Shown here piece after piece: positions 4,927 through 11,099 of a stretch of DNA of 11,099 nt (position 1 is the first letter of the stretch; the number at the start of each line of letters is the position of its first letter). A program made the translations under genes and the position numbers. Source of the stretch: DATMBL01 sp050735975 (GTDB lineage Bacteria; Desulfobacterota; Binatia; UBA9968); the NCBI GenBank assembly GCA_050735975.1, contig JBOHVS010000139.1, positions 1 through 11,099 of the forward strand, given 5' to 3'. The notes under the pieces were generated by a model. It ran no database searches. It was not told where the DNA came from and worked only from the letters and a program-made list of their open reading frames with translations.

Positions 4927-5271
4927 ATGTCCGTTGAGCCCGATAGTCTTCGAACTCCTCCCAGGCTAAAGAACGGGATGCGGCTGGTCTGGTTGACCTT
5001 GTGGGTTCTCTGTGCGATAGGCCTGTTTATGACCTGGACATCGAAAGCGGGGCTTGCTTTCCTGGCAGGGTTTGTTTTGAGCCCGTTCGGTATTTTATAC
5101 GCGTTTCAAAAACAAGGGAAAGTGAAGGTATGTCCCTGCTGTAAGATGAATATCCACGCGGACTCCAGCATCTGTTCGGACTGCCAGCGGAAAGCTGACC
5201 CAGCTAGAACGGCCCTCATGGAGCAAGAACAGCATCAAACAGCGGGTAGTAGCCGAGACGTGCCTGTTTAA
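4927..5271 (+). CDS. Membrane-anchored zinc-ribbon protein, 114 residues
   Basis: Numbering from the ATG at 4927, residues 19-36 (RLVWLTLWVLCAIGLFMT) and about 41-60 form two hydrophobic segments. A cytoplasmic-type zinc ribbon follows, with knuckles CPCC (C69-C72) and CSDC (C83-C86), then a polar tail to residue 114. This is a common layout for small bacterial inner-membrane proteins of unknown role. The frame stays open to an ATG at 4753, which would add 58 residues, but that extension has a non-protein-like composition and overlaps a tRNA-3'-end-like sequence, so I prefer 4927; ATG 4978 would leave only the membrane and zinc parts. No strong ribosome binding site marks any of the three. 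The stop is TAA. Confidence 0.6.
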   Translation: MSVEPDSLRTPPRLKNGMRLVWLTLWVLCAIGLFMTWTSKAGLAFLAGFVLSPFGILYAFQKQGKVKVCPCCKMNIHADSSICSDCQRKADPARTALMEQEQHQTAGSSRDVPV

Positions 5272-5377
5272 AGGCGCTGCCGCCCTTGAAGACACCACCC
5301 GATTATGCAATTGAGTTAATGAGATTTCGGGCCGCCTCGTAACCTTACAAGATCTCTCCGATCTCGCTTGCTTGTTG

Positions 5378-6418
5378 TTACTTGCCTTTCTTACGCACTA
5401 AGAACGAAAGGCTCTGCTTTACGTCGGCTGGCATCGAAAGAATTTCGTTGACCAGCTTTTCGGTCTTCTCACCGGAAACGGGTGTGATGACGAGCTTGGA
5501 CTTCTTGGCTTCCGCGAGCAGCGCGGGGTCCTTCAGGACGTTAGCCAATCCCTTGCGCAAAATGGCGATGCGCTCTTTCGGAGTCCCCGGAGGGAGGCTG
5601 AAGGGGCGCTGAAAATCCATTTGCGCCGCCCAGCCCCTGTAGATCGCGTATTGCTTCGGATCTTTGATAACGTCTTTGAAAAGCGGAAGATCCTTGACTT
5701 CCGGGTCATCCCATTTCTCGCTGATGATGAAGGGTATGAGTTTATCGCCCCCCGGCGCATCCAGCATGGCGCGCGCCGTGACTCTCATAGATTCCCATTG
5801 AGAGCAAAAGGCCTGAAGTTCGCGCGTTTGCAAAGCGAGCCTAGTGGTGGCAGTCCCCGTGTAACCGCTTACAACATCAAACTTGGTTCCCAAGGTTTCG
5901 TTCAAGATGAGCGGCAAATCGTATCCCGTAGAGCCTGCTCGCGTGGCCCCCACCTTCAAAGGCTTGTTGTACTTTAAGACGTCGTCGAGTGTTTTAAGTC
6001 CCGTGAACCCCATGACCATGCACAGCGGTACGCCCACGCTAGGCGCGCCAATCCAGCCGAGCTTGCGAAAATCGATGGCGATGCGCGGATCGCCGAGGCC
6101 CTTCTGTACGACGAGCGAGTTGTTGAACATGGCGATCGTCAATCCGTCGCGGCTGCCCTGCTTGTAGATGTAGTTGGCGGCCACCAAACCACCGGCGCCG
6201 GTCATGTTCTCGACAATAGTCTCGGGATTGCCGGCGATATGCTTGCTAATATGGCGCGCCACGGTACGTGCGTAAGTGTCGTAGCCGCCACCCGCGGCGA
6301 CGCCGACAATGAACCGTATTGTTTTGCCTTTGTAGAAGTCTTCGGCCAGAGCCGGCGTGGAGATACACAAAATAAGATAAGCAACTAACACGGCTGCTAC
6401 GTGGGTGATCCTCATCAT
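5378..6418 (-). CDS. TctC/Bug family periplasmic substrate-binding protein
   Basis: The product has 346 residues, with a Sec signal peptide ending in TPALA-ED (cut after about residue 25). The mature part starts with FYKGKTIRFIVGVAAGGGYD, the N-terminal strand, loop and helix typical of Bug proteins of the tripartite tricarboxylate transporter family. It continues with ARTVARHISKHIAGNP and NMTGAGGLVAANYIY. These proteins bind carboxylates or other small organic acids in the periplasm and deliver them to a TctA/TctB membrane unit; many genomes hold numerous orphan copies whose ligand is unknown. There are no tctA or tctB genes in the window. The start is supported by GGAGAGAAGG just upstream; ATG 6415, the second codon, is equally possible. 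It is co-oriented with the sugar ABC genes but separated from them by a palindromic repeat, so membership in that operon is uncertain. Confidence 0.93.
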   Translation of the reverse strand: MMRITHVAAVLVAYLILCISTPALAEDFYKGKTIRFIVGVAAGGGYDTYARTVARHISKHIAGNPETIVENMTGAGGLVAANYIYKQGSRDGLTIAMFNNSLVVQKGLGDPRIAIDFRKLGWIGAPSVGVPLCMVMGFTGLKTLDDVLKYNKPLKVGATRAGSTGYDLPLILNETLGTKFDVVSGYTGTATTRLALQTRELQAFCSQWESMRVTARAMLDAPGGDKLIPFIISEKWDDPEVKDLPLFKDVIKDPKQYAIYRGWAAQMDFQRPFSLPPGTPKERIAILRKGLANVLKDPALLAEAKKSKLVITPVSGEKTEKLVNEILSMPADVKQSLSFLVRKKGK

Positions 6419-6469
6419 CGTCCTTCTCTCCTTTCCTTTCTAAACCTTTGGTCCGCTATGTATCGCTTT

Positions 6470-6562
6470 CGTCATTCCCGCGCAAGCGGGGATCCAGATT
6501 CTTTTTTGTATTTTCCTGGATTCCGGCTCTCGCGTACACCCACCCGTTCGGCCGGAATGACG
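6470..6562. repeat. Interspersed palindromic repeat (CGTCATTCCCGCG type)
   Basis: Outer arms CGTCATTCC (6470-6478) and GGAATGACG (6554-6562) are inverted repeats. Inside, CCCGC-GCAA-GCGGG (6477-6490) makes a tetraloop hairpin and ATCCAG (6492-6497) pairs with CTGGAT (6516-6521). This is the widespread intergenic repeat whose usual form starts CGTCATTCCCGCG and whose minus-strand translation gives 'VIPA...RESR' pseudo-peptides. The right half is degenerate. It separates the TctC gene from the ATPase gene and could stabilise or trim the transcript. Confidence 0.8.
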
Positions 6563-6590
6563 GCATGAATCCTGATGGATTTGTGAGACG

Positions 6591-7679
6591 CTACATTGGA
6601 CTCTCCAACTTCACTCGATTCCCTTGATGGAACAGATGGAGCCGGTTTGGTTCGACCTTGAGATGCATGATCTCGCCTCGACCCAGGGGCAGCTGCGCGT
6701 TCGCTCGCGCCACCAGCTCGATCCCTGCGCACTGCAGGTGGACGAAGCGGTCAGACCCGAGATCCTCGATCAGGTTGATCTCGCCGTGGATCCAGGCGTC
6801 CGCAGGACCGCTCGGATGCATATCTTCCGGACGAATGCCGATCGTCATCGGCTGCCCGGCGTATGCCGTGCCGCGTCCCGAGAGAGCTTCCGAAACATTG
6901 ACGCGGAAGCTCCCGCTATCAAACGTAGCGCCGTCCTGATCGATTCGTCCGTCAATCAAATTCATTTGCGGACTCCCGACAAAACCGGCCACGAAGGTAT
7001 TGACCGGCTGGTGGTAAATAGCTGAAGGAAGACCGATCTGCTGGATCTTGCCGCGATTGAGAATCACGATCTTCTCTCCCAGGGTCATCGCTTCCGTTTG
7101 ATCGTGGGTGACGTAGAGAATGGTTGAATGGAGTTTCTGATGCAGCCGGGCCAACTCGACCCGCATGTTCGCGCGCAGCGAAGCGTCAAGGTTCGACAGG
7201 GGCTCGTCGAATAGGAAGATCTTAGGTTGGCGCACTATGGCGCGTCCCACGGCCACCCGTTGTCGCTGCCCGCCGCTGAGTTGCTGCGGTTTGTGATTCA
7301 ACTGGGATTCAATCTCTAAAAGCCGGGCCGCGTCGATGACTTTCCTATGGATCTCATCTCTGGAGACCCCGTGCAGCCGCAAAGAGAAAGCGAGATTGTC
7401 AAAGACAGTCATATGAGGATAAAGAGCGTAGTTCTGGAACACAAAAGCTATATCTCTTTCACCAGGCGGCAGGTTGTCCACTTGCTTGTCGCCGATAAGA
7501 ATCTTTCCGGTTGCGGCGGATTCCAATCCGGCTACGAGTCTGAGTAGCGTGGACTTACCGCAGCCGGATGGACCCAGCAGCACGCAAAACTCTCCGTCCT
7601 TGACTTCGAACGAAACGTCCTCAAGAACACTCGTCCGACCAAATGCTTTTCTAAGATTGTGTATAGAAAGAGAAGCCAT
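6591..7679 (-). CDS. MalK/UgpC-type sugar ABC transporter ATP-binding protein
   Basis: This 362-residue ATPase powers uptake of a carbohydrate by the two permeases encoded upstream. It has Walker A GPSGCGKST (36-44), Q-loop Gln82 (VFQNYALYPHMTV), ABC signature LSGGQ (134-138), Walker B IFLFDEP with catalytic Glu159, D-loop SNLD (162-165) and switch His192. After about residue 235 comes the C-terminal regulatory MalK-type TOBE/OB region, including the RPEDMH motif. All motifs are intact and the length is normal for CUT1 ATPases. GGAGGG stands just before the ATG. The gap to the upstream permease gene (102 bases) is filled by a low-complexity repeat. In CUT1 systems one such ATPase may serve several permease pairs. 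Confidence 0.96.
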   Translation of the reverse strand: MASLSIHNLRKAFGRTSVLEDVSFEVKDGEFCVLLGPSGCGKSTLLRLVAGLESAATGKILIGDKQVDNLPPGERDIAFVFQNYALYPHMTVFDNLAFSLRLHGVSRDEIHRKVIDAARLLEIESQLNHKPQQLSGGQRQRVAVGRAIVRQPKIFLFDEPLSNLDASLRANMRVELARLHQKLHSTILYVTHDQTEAMTLGEKIVILNRGKIQQIGLPSAIYHQPVNTFVAGFVGSPQMNLIDGRIDQDGATFDSGSFRVNVSEALSGRGTAYAGQPMTIGIRPEDMHPSGPADAWIHGEINLIEDLGSDRFVHLQCAGIELVARANAQLPLGRGEIMHLKVEPNRLHLFHQGNRVKLESPM

Positions 7680-7697
7680 AGCCCTCCTCTCGTCGGG

Positions 7698-7780
7698 ATT
7701 TCAAATTGCAGATCTCAAATTGCAAATCTGGCAAATCTGAGATCTGAAATATCTGAAATCCGAGATTCCGCGACCGCGGA
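7698..7780. repeat. Degenerate heptamer-like repeat (CAAATCTG/CTGAAAT) with short palindrome
   Basis: The gap between the ATPase and permease genes is made of variants of CAAATTGC, CAAATCTG, AGATCT and CTGAAATA spaced roughly 7-14 bases apart. It ends in CCGCG-AC-CGCGG (7768-7779). Low-complexity tracts of this type are common between genes in some environmental genomes. I see no T-run terminator, so read-through within the operon is expected. Confidence 0.55.
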
Positions 7781-7781
7781 T

Positions 7782-8594
7782 CTATCCTTTCACGGCTCCG
7801 GCCGATAACCCCTGCACGATGCGCCGCTGAAAGATTAGCGTGAGCACGATGAGCGGCAAGGTGGCCATGGTGGAAGCCGCCGCTATTTCTCCCCACGGCA
7901 TCGTATATTCCCCTGGAAACAGCGCAATACCGACGGGCAGGGTTTGCCTCGCCGGGTAAGTGAGGATAATCAAGGCAAAGAAAAATTCATTCCATGCCTG
8001 GATGAAGACCAGAATGGCCGCGGTGAAAAGCCCCGGCGCAGCGAGAGGGATCATTACCTTCCTGAGCGCCTGGAGCCTGGTGCACCCGTCGACTAAAGCC
8101 GCCTCTTCGATCTCGTAGGGCAGTTCTTTAAAAAACGTCGTAAGCACCCAGATCGCAAACGGCAAGGACAGCGATATATAAGCCGCAACGATTCCATGAT
8201 AGGTGTTGAGCCAATCGAGATAGTTGAGGATGCGCCAGACGGGGCCCGCTATGGCGATTTGCGGAAACATGGAGATCATGAGGAGAAGCATCAAGTAAGA
8301 TCTCATCCAACGAAGCTTGAAGCGCGCTAGGGCGTAAGCGGCCGCAGAGGCAATGGCGACGCTGATGAAGGTTGTTGCGCTTGCGATAATAACGCTGTTG
8401 CCTATGTACTTGAGAAGCCCGTGCTGTTCCAGAGCAGAACGATAGAAATCCCAATGAAAGCTTGGAATGATTTCGGGCGGGATGGCTGTAATTTGGCCCG
8501 GAGCTTTCCACGAGGTCAGAACGAACCAAAGGAACGGAATGAGGCTGAGGGACCCGATCAGGAAGATCCACAATGGGAAAAGCCATCTCCGCAT
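7782..8594 (-). CDS. MalG-like sugar ABC transporter permease
   Basis: This 270-residue inner-membrane protein has about six hydrophobic segments (the first at 5-27) and the permease EAA loop EAALVDGCTRLQALRKVMIP at residues 164-183, which docks on the ATPase. The sequence LPFAIWVLTTFFKELPYE before it and WNEFFFALIIL after it are typical of CUT1 MalG/UgpE/ThuG-type subunits. Its ATG follows the stop codon of the MalF-like gene with no gap (TAGATG), and AAAGGA lies about 11 bases before the ATG, so translation is probably coupled. It pairs with the MalF-like subunit to form the channel. It is intact and ends in TAG. Confidence 0.95.
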   Translation of the reverse strand: MRRWLFPLWIFLIGSLSLIPFLWFVLTSWKAPGQITAIPPEIIPSFHWDFYRSALEQHGLLKYIGNSVIIASATTFISVAIASAAAYALARFKLRWMRSYLMLLLMISMFPQIAIAGPVWRILNYLDWLNTYHGIVAAYISLSLPFAIWVLTTFFKELPYEIEEAALVDGCTRLQALRKVMIPLAAPGLFTAAILVFIQAWNEFFFALIILTYPARQTLPVGIALFPGEYTMPWGEIAAASTMATLPLIVLTLIFQRRIVQGLSAGAVKG

Positions 8595-9479
8595 CTATGG
8601 GGTCCTTTCTAAGATGCGCGCGCCGAGGAGGCGGATATAAAAGAGGGAGAGCAGCAGGGACAGACAAAATACCGCGACGGAAATTGCGGAGCCATAGCCG
8701 ATCATCCCTTCGGCAAAGCTTTTCTTATATCCGTAAAACTGCAATACGTTGGTGGCGTCTGCGGGTCCTCCCTGCGTCATGACGAAAACGAGATCAAAAA
8801 CCCTGAGCGCATCGATGGTCCTGAAGAGGAGGGCCAATAGGAGCGCGGGTTTCAGCAGGGGCAAGGTTATATGCCGAAACTTCTGCCAGGCTGTCGCCCC
8901 ATCGATGCCGGCCGCTTCATACAGCTCCTCCGGAATCGTTTGTAGCCCAGCCAGGATGATCAAAGCGGCGAACGAGCTGGTCTTCCAAATATCCGCAACC
9001 ATGATTGCCGCCAGCGCCAGCTCGGGATCGGCTAAGGGGGCAAGGTAAAGGTGGGTCTTGTCGCCAAAAAAGAAGTAGTTAAACAGACCGTAACGATCAT
9101 TGAAAATAAAGCGCCACATCTGCGACGAAACTACGGTTGGCATGGCCCACGGAATCAGCACAACCGCCCGAAGCAGCGCGCGCCCGCGAAAAGAGGCATT
9201 CAATACCAGGGCCATGGCGAGACCCAGGGTTACTTCCGCTGAAGCGGTCACAATGACGAAGGTGAGGGTGGTGACAAAGGAATCGAGAGCGACGGGATCG
9301 GTTAAAAGATCGGTATAATTTTCCCAGCCGACAAATTTTTGCCCAAGCCAGGGAAGAGTTAGGATGAGGCGGTAGAAGCTTAGGCGAAAGGATTCGCTGA
9401 TCGGGTAAAGAGAAAAAATAAGCACGAACAGAAAACTTGGAAGCAGGAACGGAAGCGCGGAACGGGTCTCACGGTTCAT
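8595..9479 (-). CDS. MalF-like sugar ABC transporter permease
   Basis: This 294-residue protein has a first membrane segment at about 9-27, five more afterwards, and the EAA loop EAAGIDGATAWQKFRHITLP at residues 188-207. The segment RVFDLVFVMTQGGPADATNV (226-245) is the conserved loop following it in UgpA/ThuF/MalF proteins. It lacks the extra N-terminal helix and large periplasmic loop of E. coli MalF, as is usual for most CUT1 members. A GAGGTAGGAT sequence stands about 6-15 bases before the ATG. It is followed without gap by the MalG-like gene. The preceding binding-protein gene is on the same strand but 270 bases away across a repeat. Confidence 0.95.
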   Translation of the reverse strand: MNRETRSALPFLLPSFLFVLIFSLYPISESFRLSFYRLILTLPWLGQKFVGWENYTDLLTDPVALDSFVTTLTFVIVTASAEVTLGLAMALVLNASFRGRALLRAVVLIPWAMPTVVSSQMWRFIFNDRYGLFNYFFFGDKTHLYLAPLADPELALAAIMVADIWKTSSFAALIILAGLQTIPEELYEAAGIDGATAWQKFRHITLPLLKPALLLALLFRTIDALRVFDLVFVMTQGGPADATNVLQFYGYKKSFAEGMIGYGSAISVAVFCLSLLLSLFYIRLLGARILERTP

Positions 9480-9559
9480 CGAGACATCCTACCTCGGACG
9501 ATTGCACCACAGAGGAGCCAACGCGGCCAAGCCGCAACCGAGGAAGAAAAGCACATTTT

Positions 9560-9637
9560 ACCGCAGAGGCACAGAGTACGCAGAGTTTCTATTATTTTCA
9601 AACTCCCGCCTCCGCGTCCTCAGCGCCTCGGCGGTGA
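9560..9637. repeat. Interspersed inverted repeat (ACCGCAGAGGC...GCGGTGA type)
   Basis: The left arm begins ACCGCAGAGGCACAGAG at 9560 and continues to CGCAGAG at 9585. The right arm carries CTCCGCG, CCTCAGCGCCTC and GCGGT, ending GCGGTGA at 9637. The two arms form an imperfect long hairpin around an AT-rich centre. This is a widely scattered bacterial intergenic repeat as I recall it. A partial further copy (CACAGAGG) occurs near 9508. It lies between the binding-protein and MalF-like genes and may lower or process the transcript between them. Nothing else is recognisable in the 270-base gap 9480-9749. Confidence 0.75.
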
Positions 9638-9749
9638 GATCTCCGAATCTTTCTTTACCAGGGAAGACCAAAGGATTATTCTCGCGCCAAGCATGTCGTC
9701 AGCAACGTCGAAGGGACGGGCCTTAACCTTGACCTAAATCTCAACCTGC

Positions 9750-11018
9750 TTAATGCCTGCCGTCACGGAGCAGATCCAACACCCGATCCATATCCCGGGC
9801 GGCCAGATCGGCAAGCCGGTCGATATTAGAGTCAGGAATGGCAATGGCTGAGCTGAAGTACCGCTGCATGATATTCGAGAGCGGAATATAAACCGGGGTT
9901 CGAGGCCGGGGCACGGCCCGCTTGAAAGTCTCCAACTGAAAATTAAACTGCGGATTTTTCTTCAGGATCTCAGGGTCGCTGTAGAGATCGGCTCGGGTGG
10001 GAGCGCGCCCCATGAAAAGCGCGATCCGCTTTTGCATCTCCCTGCCCGTCATAAACGCGACGAATTTCCACGCCAGAGCGGGGTTACGAGAGAAACGGCT
10101 GATCGCGAGCTGCCAGCCGCCTAAAGTAGCGACGCTCTGTCTCCCCGAGAAGCTTGGCAGAAGAGTCAAACCGGTGCGGCCGGCGACCTTAGATGTCGCG
10201 GGATCGTTGGCGATCTCCCAAGCGTAGGGCCAATTGCGGTGAAAAATCGCTCTTCCCTGGGTAAACAGAGCCAGAGACTCCGGCTCCTGATACGCCAGGA
10301 CGCCGCGGTGGGAAATCTCGCCGATAATCTCGTCGCGCACGAAACTCACCGCTTCTTTGGCTTTCGAAAGGTTGAGAGCACTTTTCAGTTCCGCTTCATT
10401 CCAAAGGGCGCCGCCATTCCCTACGATATATTCCATCATGTTGCAGACGAGTCCTTCGTATTGTTTAAACTGGCCCGAAAAGCCGGTGAGGCGAGGGTCT
10501 TTCTCTTGCGCTACGATGTTTTTTGCCTGGCGCACCAGCTCCGGCCACGTCCGAGGAGGGGTAAAATTGTATTTTTCCAGGAGGTCTTTCCGGTAATAAA
10601 GCATTCCGGCGTCTATGAACAGGGGCACCCCGTAGATCCGGCCCCGGTAAGTGTTTGCCAGGATAGGCGCCGGAAGAAACTGTTTTTGCTCGCTCGGAGG
10701 AAACCATGAATCCAGCGCCAGTGCCCAACCGGCGGAGGCAAATTCGGCGGGCCAGATCACGTCCATCACGAAAACATCCATATTCGGGTCACGATTCCTT
10801 AGCTTCTGCGTTATTAGATCGTGAAGATCGGTTGAGGATTGGGGACCGATTTCGCGGATAACTTTAGTCCCCGGGTTTTGTTTTTCGAAATCGGCGATGG
10901 CGCGGTCCCACATCCAGGGCGGCTGGGGGTTCCAAGTCACGAAGCGAATAGATTCAGCGCTACGGCACTGGCCGGGTAATAAACAGATGAACAGTAGGAC
11001 CACTAAAGAGATGCCCAT
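9750..11018 (-). CDS. Family 1 extracellular solute-binding protein of a CUT1 sugar ABC importer
   Basis: The 422-residue product has an N-terminal hydrophobic export segment (GISLVVLLFICLLPG) with a probable cut near CRSA-ES (about residue 21); the Cys at 18 lacks a proper lipobox. The mature start SIRFVTWNPQPPWMWDRAI and the stretches VFVMDVIWPAEFASAGWALA and MLYYRKDLLEKYNFTPPRTW are typical of the binding proteins of trehalose/maltose or related disaccharide importers (ThuE/LpqY/AglE-like). It would capture sugar in the periplasm and hand it to the MalF/MalG-like pair encoded downstream. The ligand cannot be read from sequence. ATG 11018 has no clear ribosome binding site; the frame is open for only seven more codons before TGA, with no better start, and the n-region lacks the usual positive charge. 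The stop is TAA. Confidence 0.93.
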   Translation of the reverse strand: MGISLVVLLFICLLPGQCRSAESIRFVTWNPQPPWMWDRAIADFEKQNPGTKVIREIGPQSSTDLHDLITQKLRNRDPNMDVFVMDVIWPAEFASAGWALALDSWFPPSEQKQFLPAPILANTYRGRIYGVPLFIDAGMLYYRKDLLEKYNFTPPRTWPELVRQAKNIVAQEKDPRLTGFSGQFKQYEGLVCNMMEYIVGNGGALWNEAELKSALNLSKAKEAVSFVRDEIIGEISHRGVLAYQEPESLALFTQGRAIFHRNWPYAWEIANDPATSKVAGRTGLTLLPSFSGRQSVATLGGWQLAISRFSRNPALAWKFVAFMTGREMQKRIALFMGRAPTRADLYSDPEILKKNPQFNFQLETFKRAVPRPRTPVYIPLSNIMQRYFSSAIAIPDSNIDRLADLAARDMDRVLDLLRDGRH

Positions 11019-11047
11019 GGCATTTTTAATGAAATCAACTCAAACCA

Positions 11048-11075
11048 GGTTCATGCTTCGACAGGCATGAACGGT
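11048..11075. repeat. Hairpin of the CCGTTCATGC...GCATGAA interspersed repeat type
   Basis: GTTCATGC (11049-11056) pairs perfectly with GCATGAAC (11065-11072) around loop TTCGACAG. The minus strand reads CCGTTCATGCCTGTCGAAGC, a shortened form of a common intergenic repeat, CCGTTCATGC...GTCGAAGCATGAA. It lies about 30 bases upstream of the binding-protein start codon, within the probable 5' leader, so it could affect expression. Confidence 0.65.
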
Positions 11076-11099
11076 AGATCCCTTGCTGGCCGATCAGTC

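Noticed and set aside
6472..6732. Minus-strand ORF of 86 codons ending in RVGVRESRNPG-type sequence
   Set aside because: This is translation of the palindromic intergenic repeat plus an out-of-frame part of the ATPase gene.
7698..7780. CRISPR array or tandem operator sites
   Set aside because: The units are short, variable and without spacers of constant length; this is a degenerate low-complexity tract.

Overview
The window looks like chromosomal DNA from a free-living environmental bacterium of moderately high GC. The gene types are a CUT1 sugar ABC importer, an orphan TctC/Bug binding protein and a MEDS-domain sensor protein. The intergenic repeats include sequences starting CGTCATTCCCGCG, ACCGCAGAGGC and CCGTTCATGC, plus TTGACCCC ends associated with REP/RAYT transposases. 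Together these recall uncultured Desulfobacterota, Rokubacteria/NC10 or Tectomicrobia genomes. That placement is inference and no marker gene here settles it.

Left part (1-2420, + strand). The C-terminal end of an unrecognised protein made of degenerate ~85-residue repeats is followed by tRNA-Arg(UCG). Next come a stand-alone response-regulator receiver domain and a MEDS-domain protein. The MEDS frame is interrupted by one UGA but continues in the same frame with clearly family-like sequence to 2419. A small hairpin follows the UGA, so a selenocysteine reading is worth testing, although a simple nonsense mutation is more likely.

Middle part (2420-5300). This is a gene graveyard with small genes. 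It holds a cut zinc-ribbon fragment joined to the C-terminal tail of a RAYT-type transposase, a VRR-NUC nuclease tail, and two small minus-strand ORFs. A PIN (VapC-like) toxin gene follows, whose antitoxin appears reduced to a C-terminal stub and whose third active-site acidic residue is Gly. Two small plus-strand genes close the block, one unrecognised and one a membrane-anchored zinc-ribbon protein. Copies of a TTGACCCC-type motif lie at several of the breakpoints.

Right part (5378-11018, all - strand). Transcription runs from high to low coordinates: family-1 solute-binding protein, MalF-like permease, MalG-like permease, MalK-like ATPase, then a TctC/Bug periplasmic binding protein. The first four make a complete carbohydrate importer; the two permease genes abut exactly (TAG then ATG). 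The TctC gene is co-oriented but separated by an interspersed palindromic repeat and has no TctA/TctB partners here. Other interspersed repeats sit between the binding-protein and permease genes, between the permease and ATPase genes, and upstream of the binding-protein gene.
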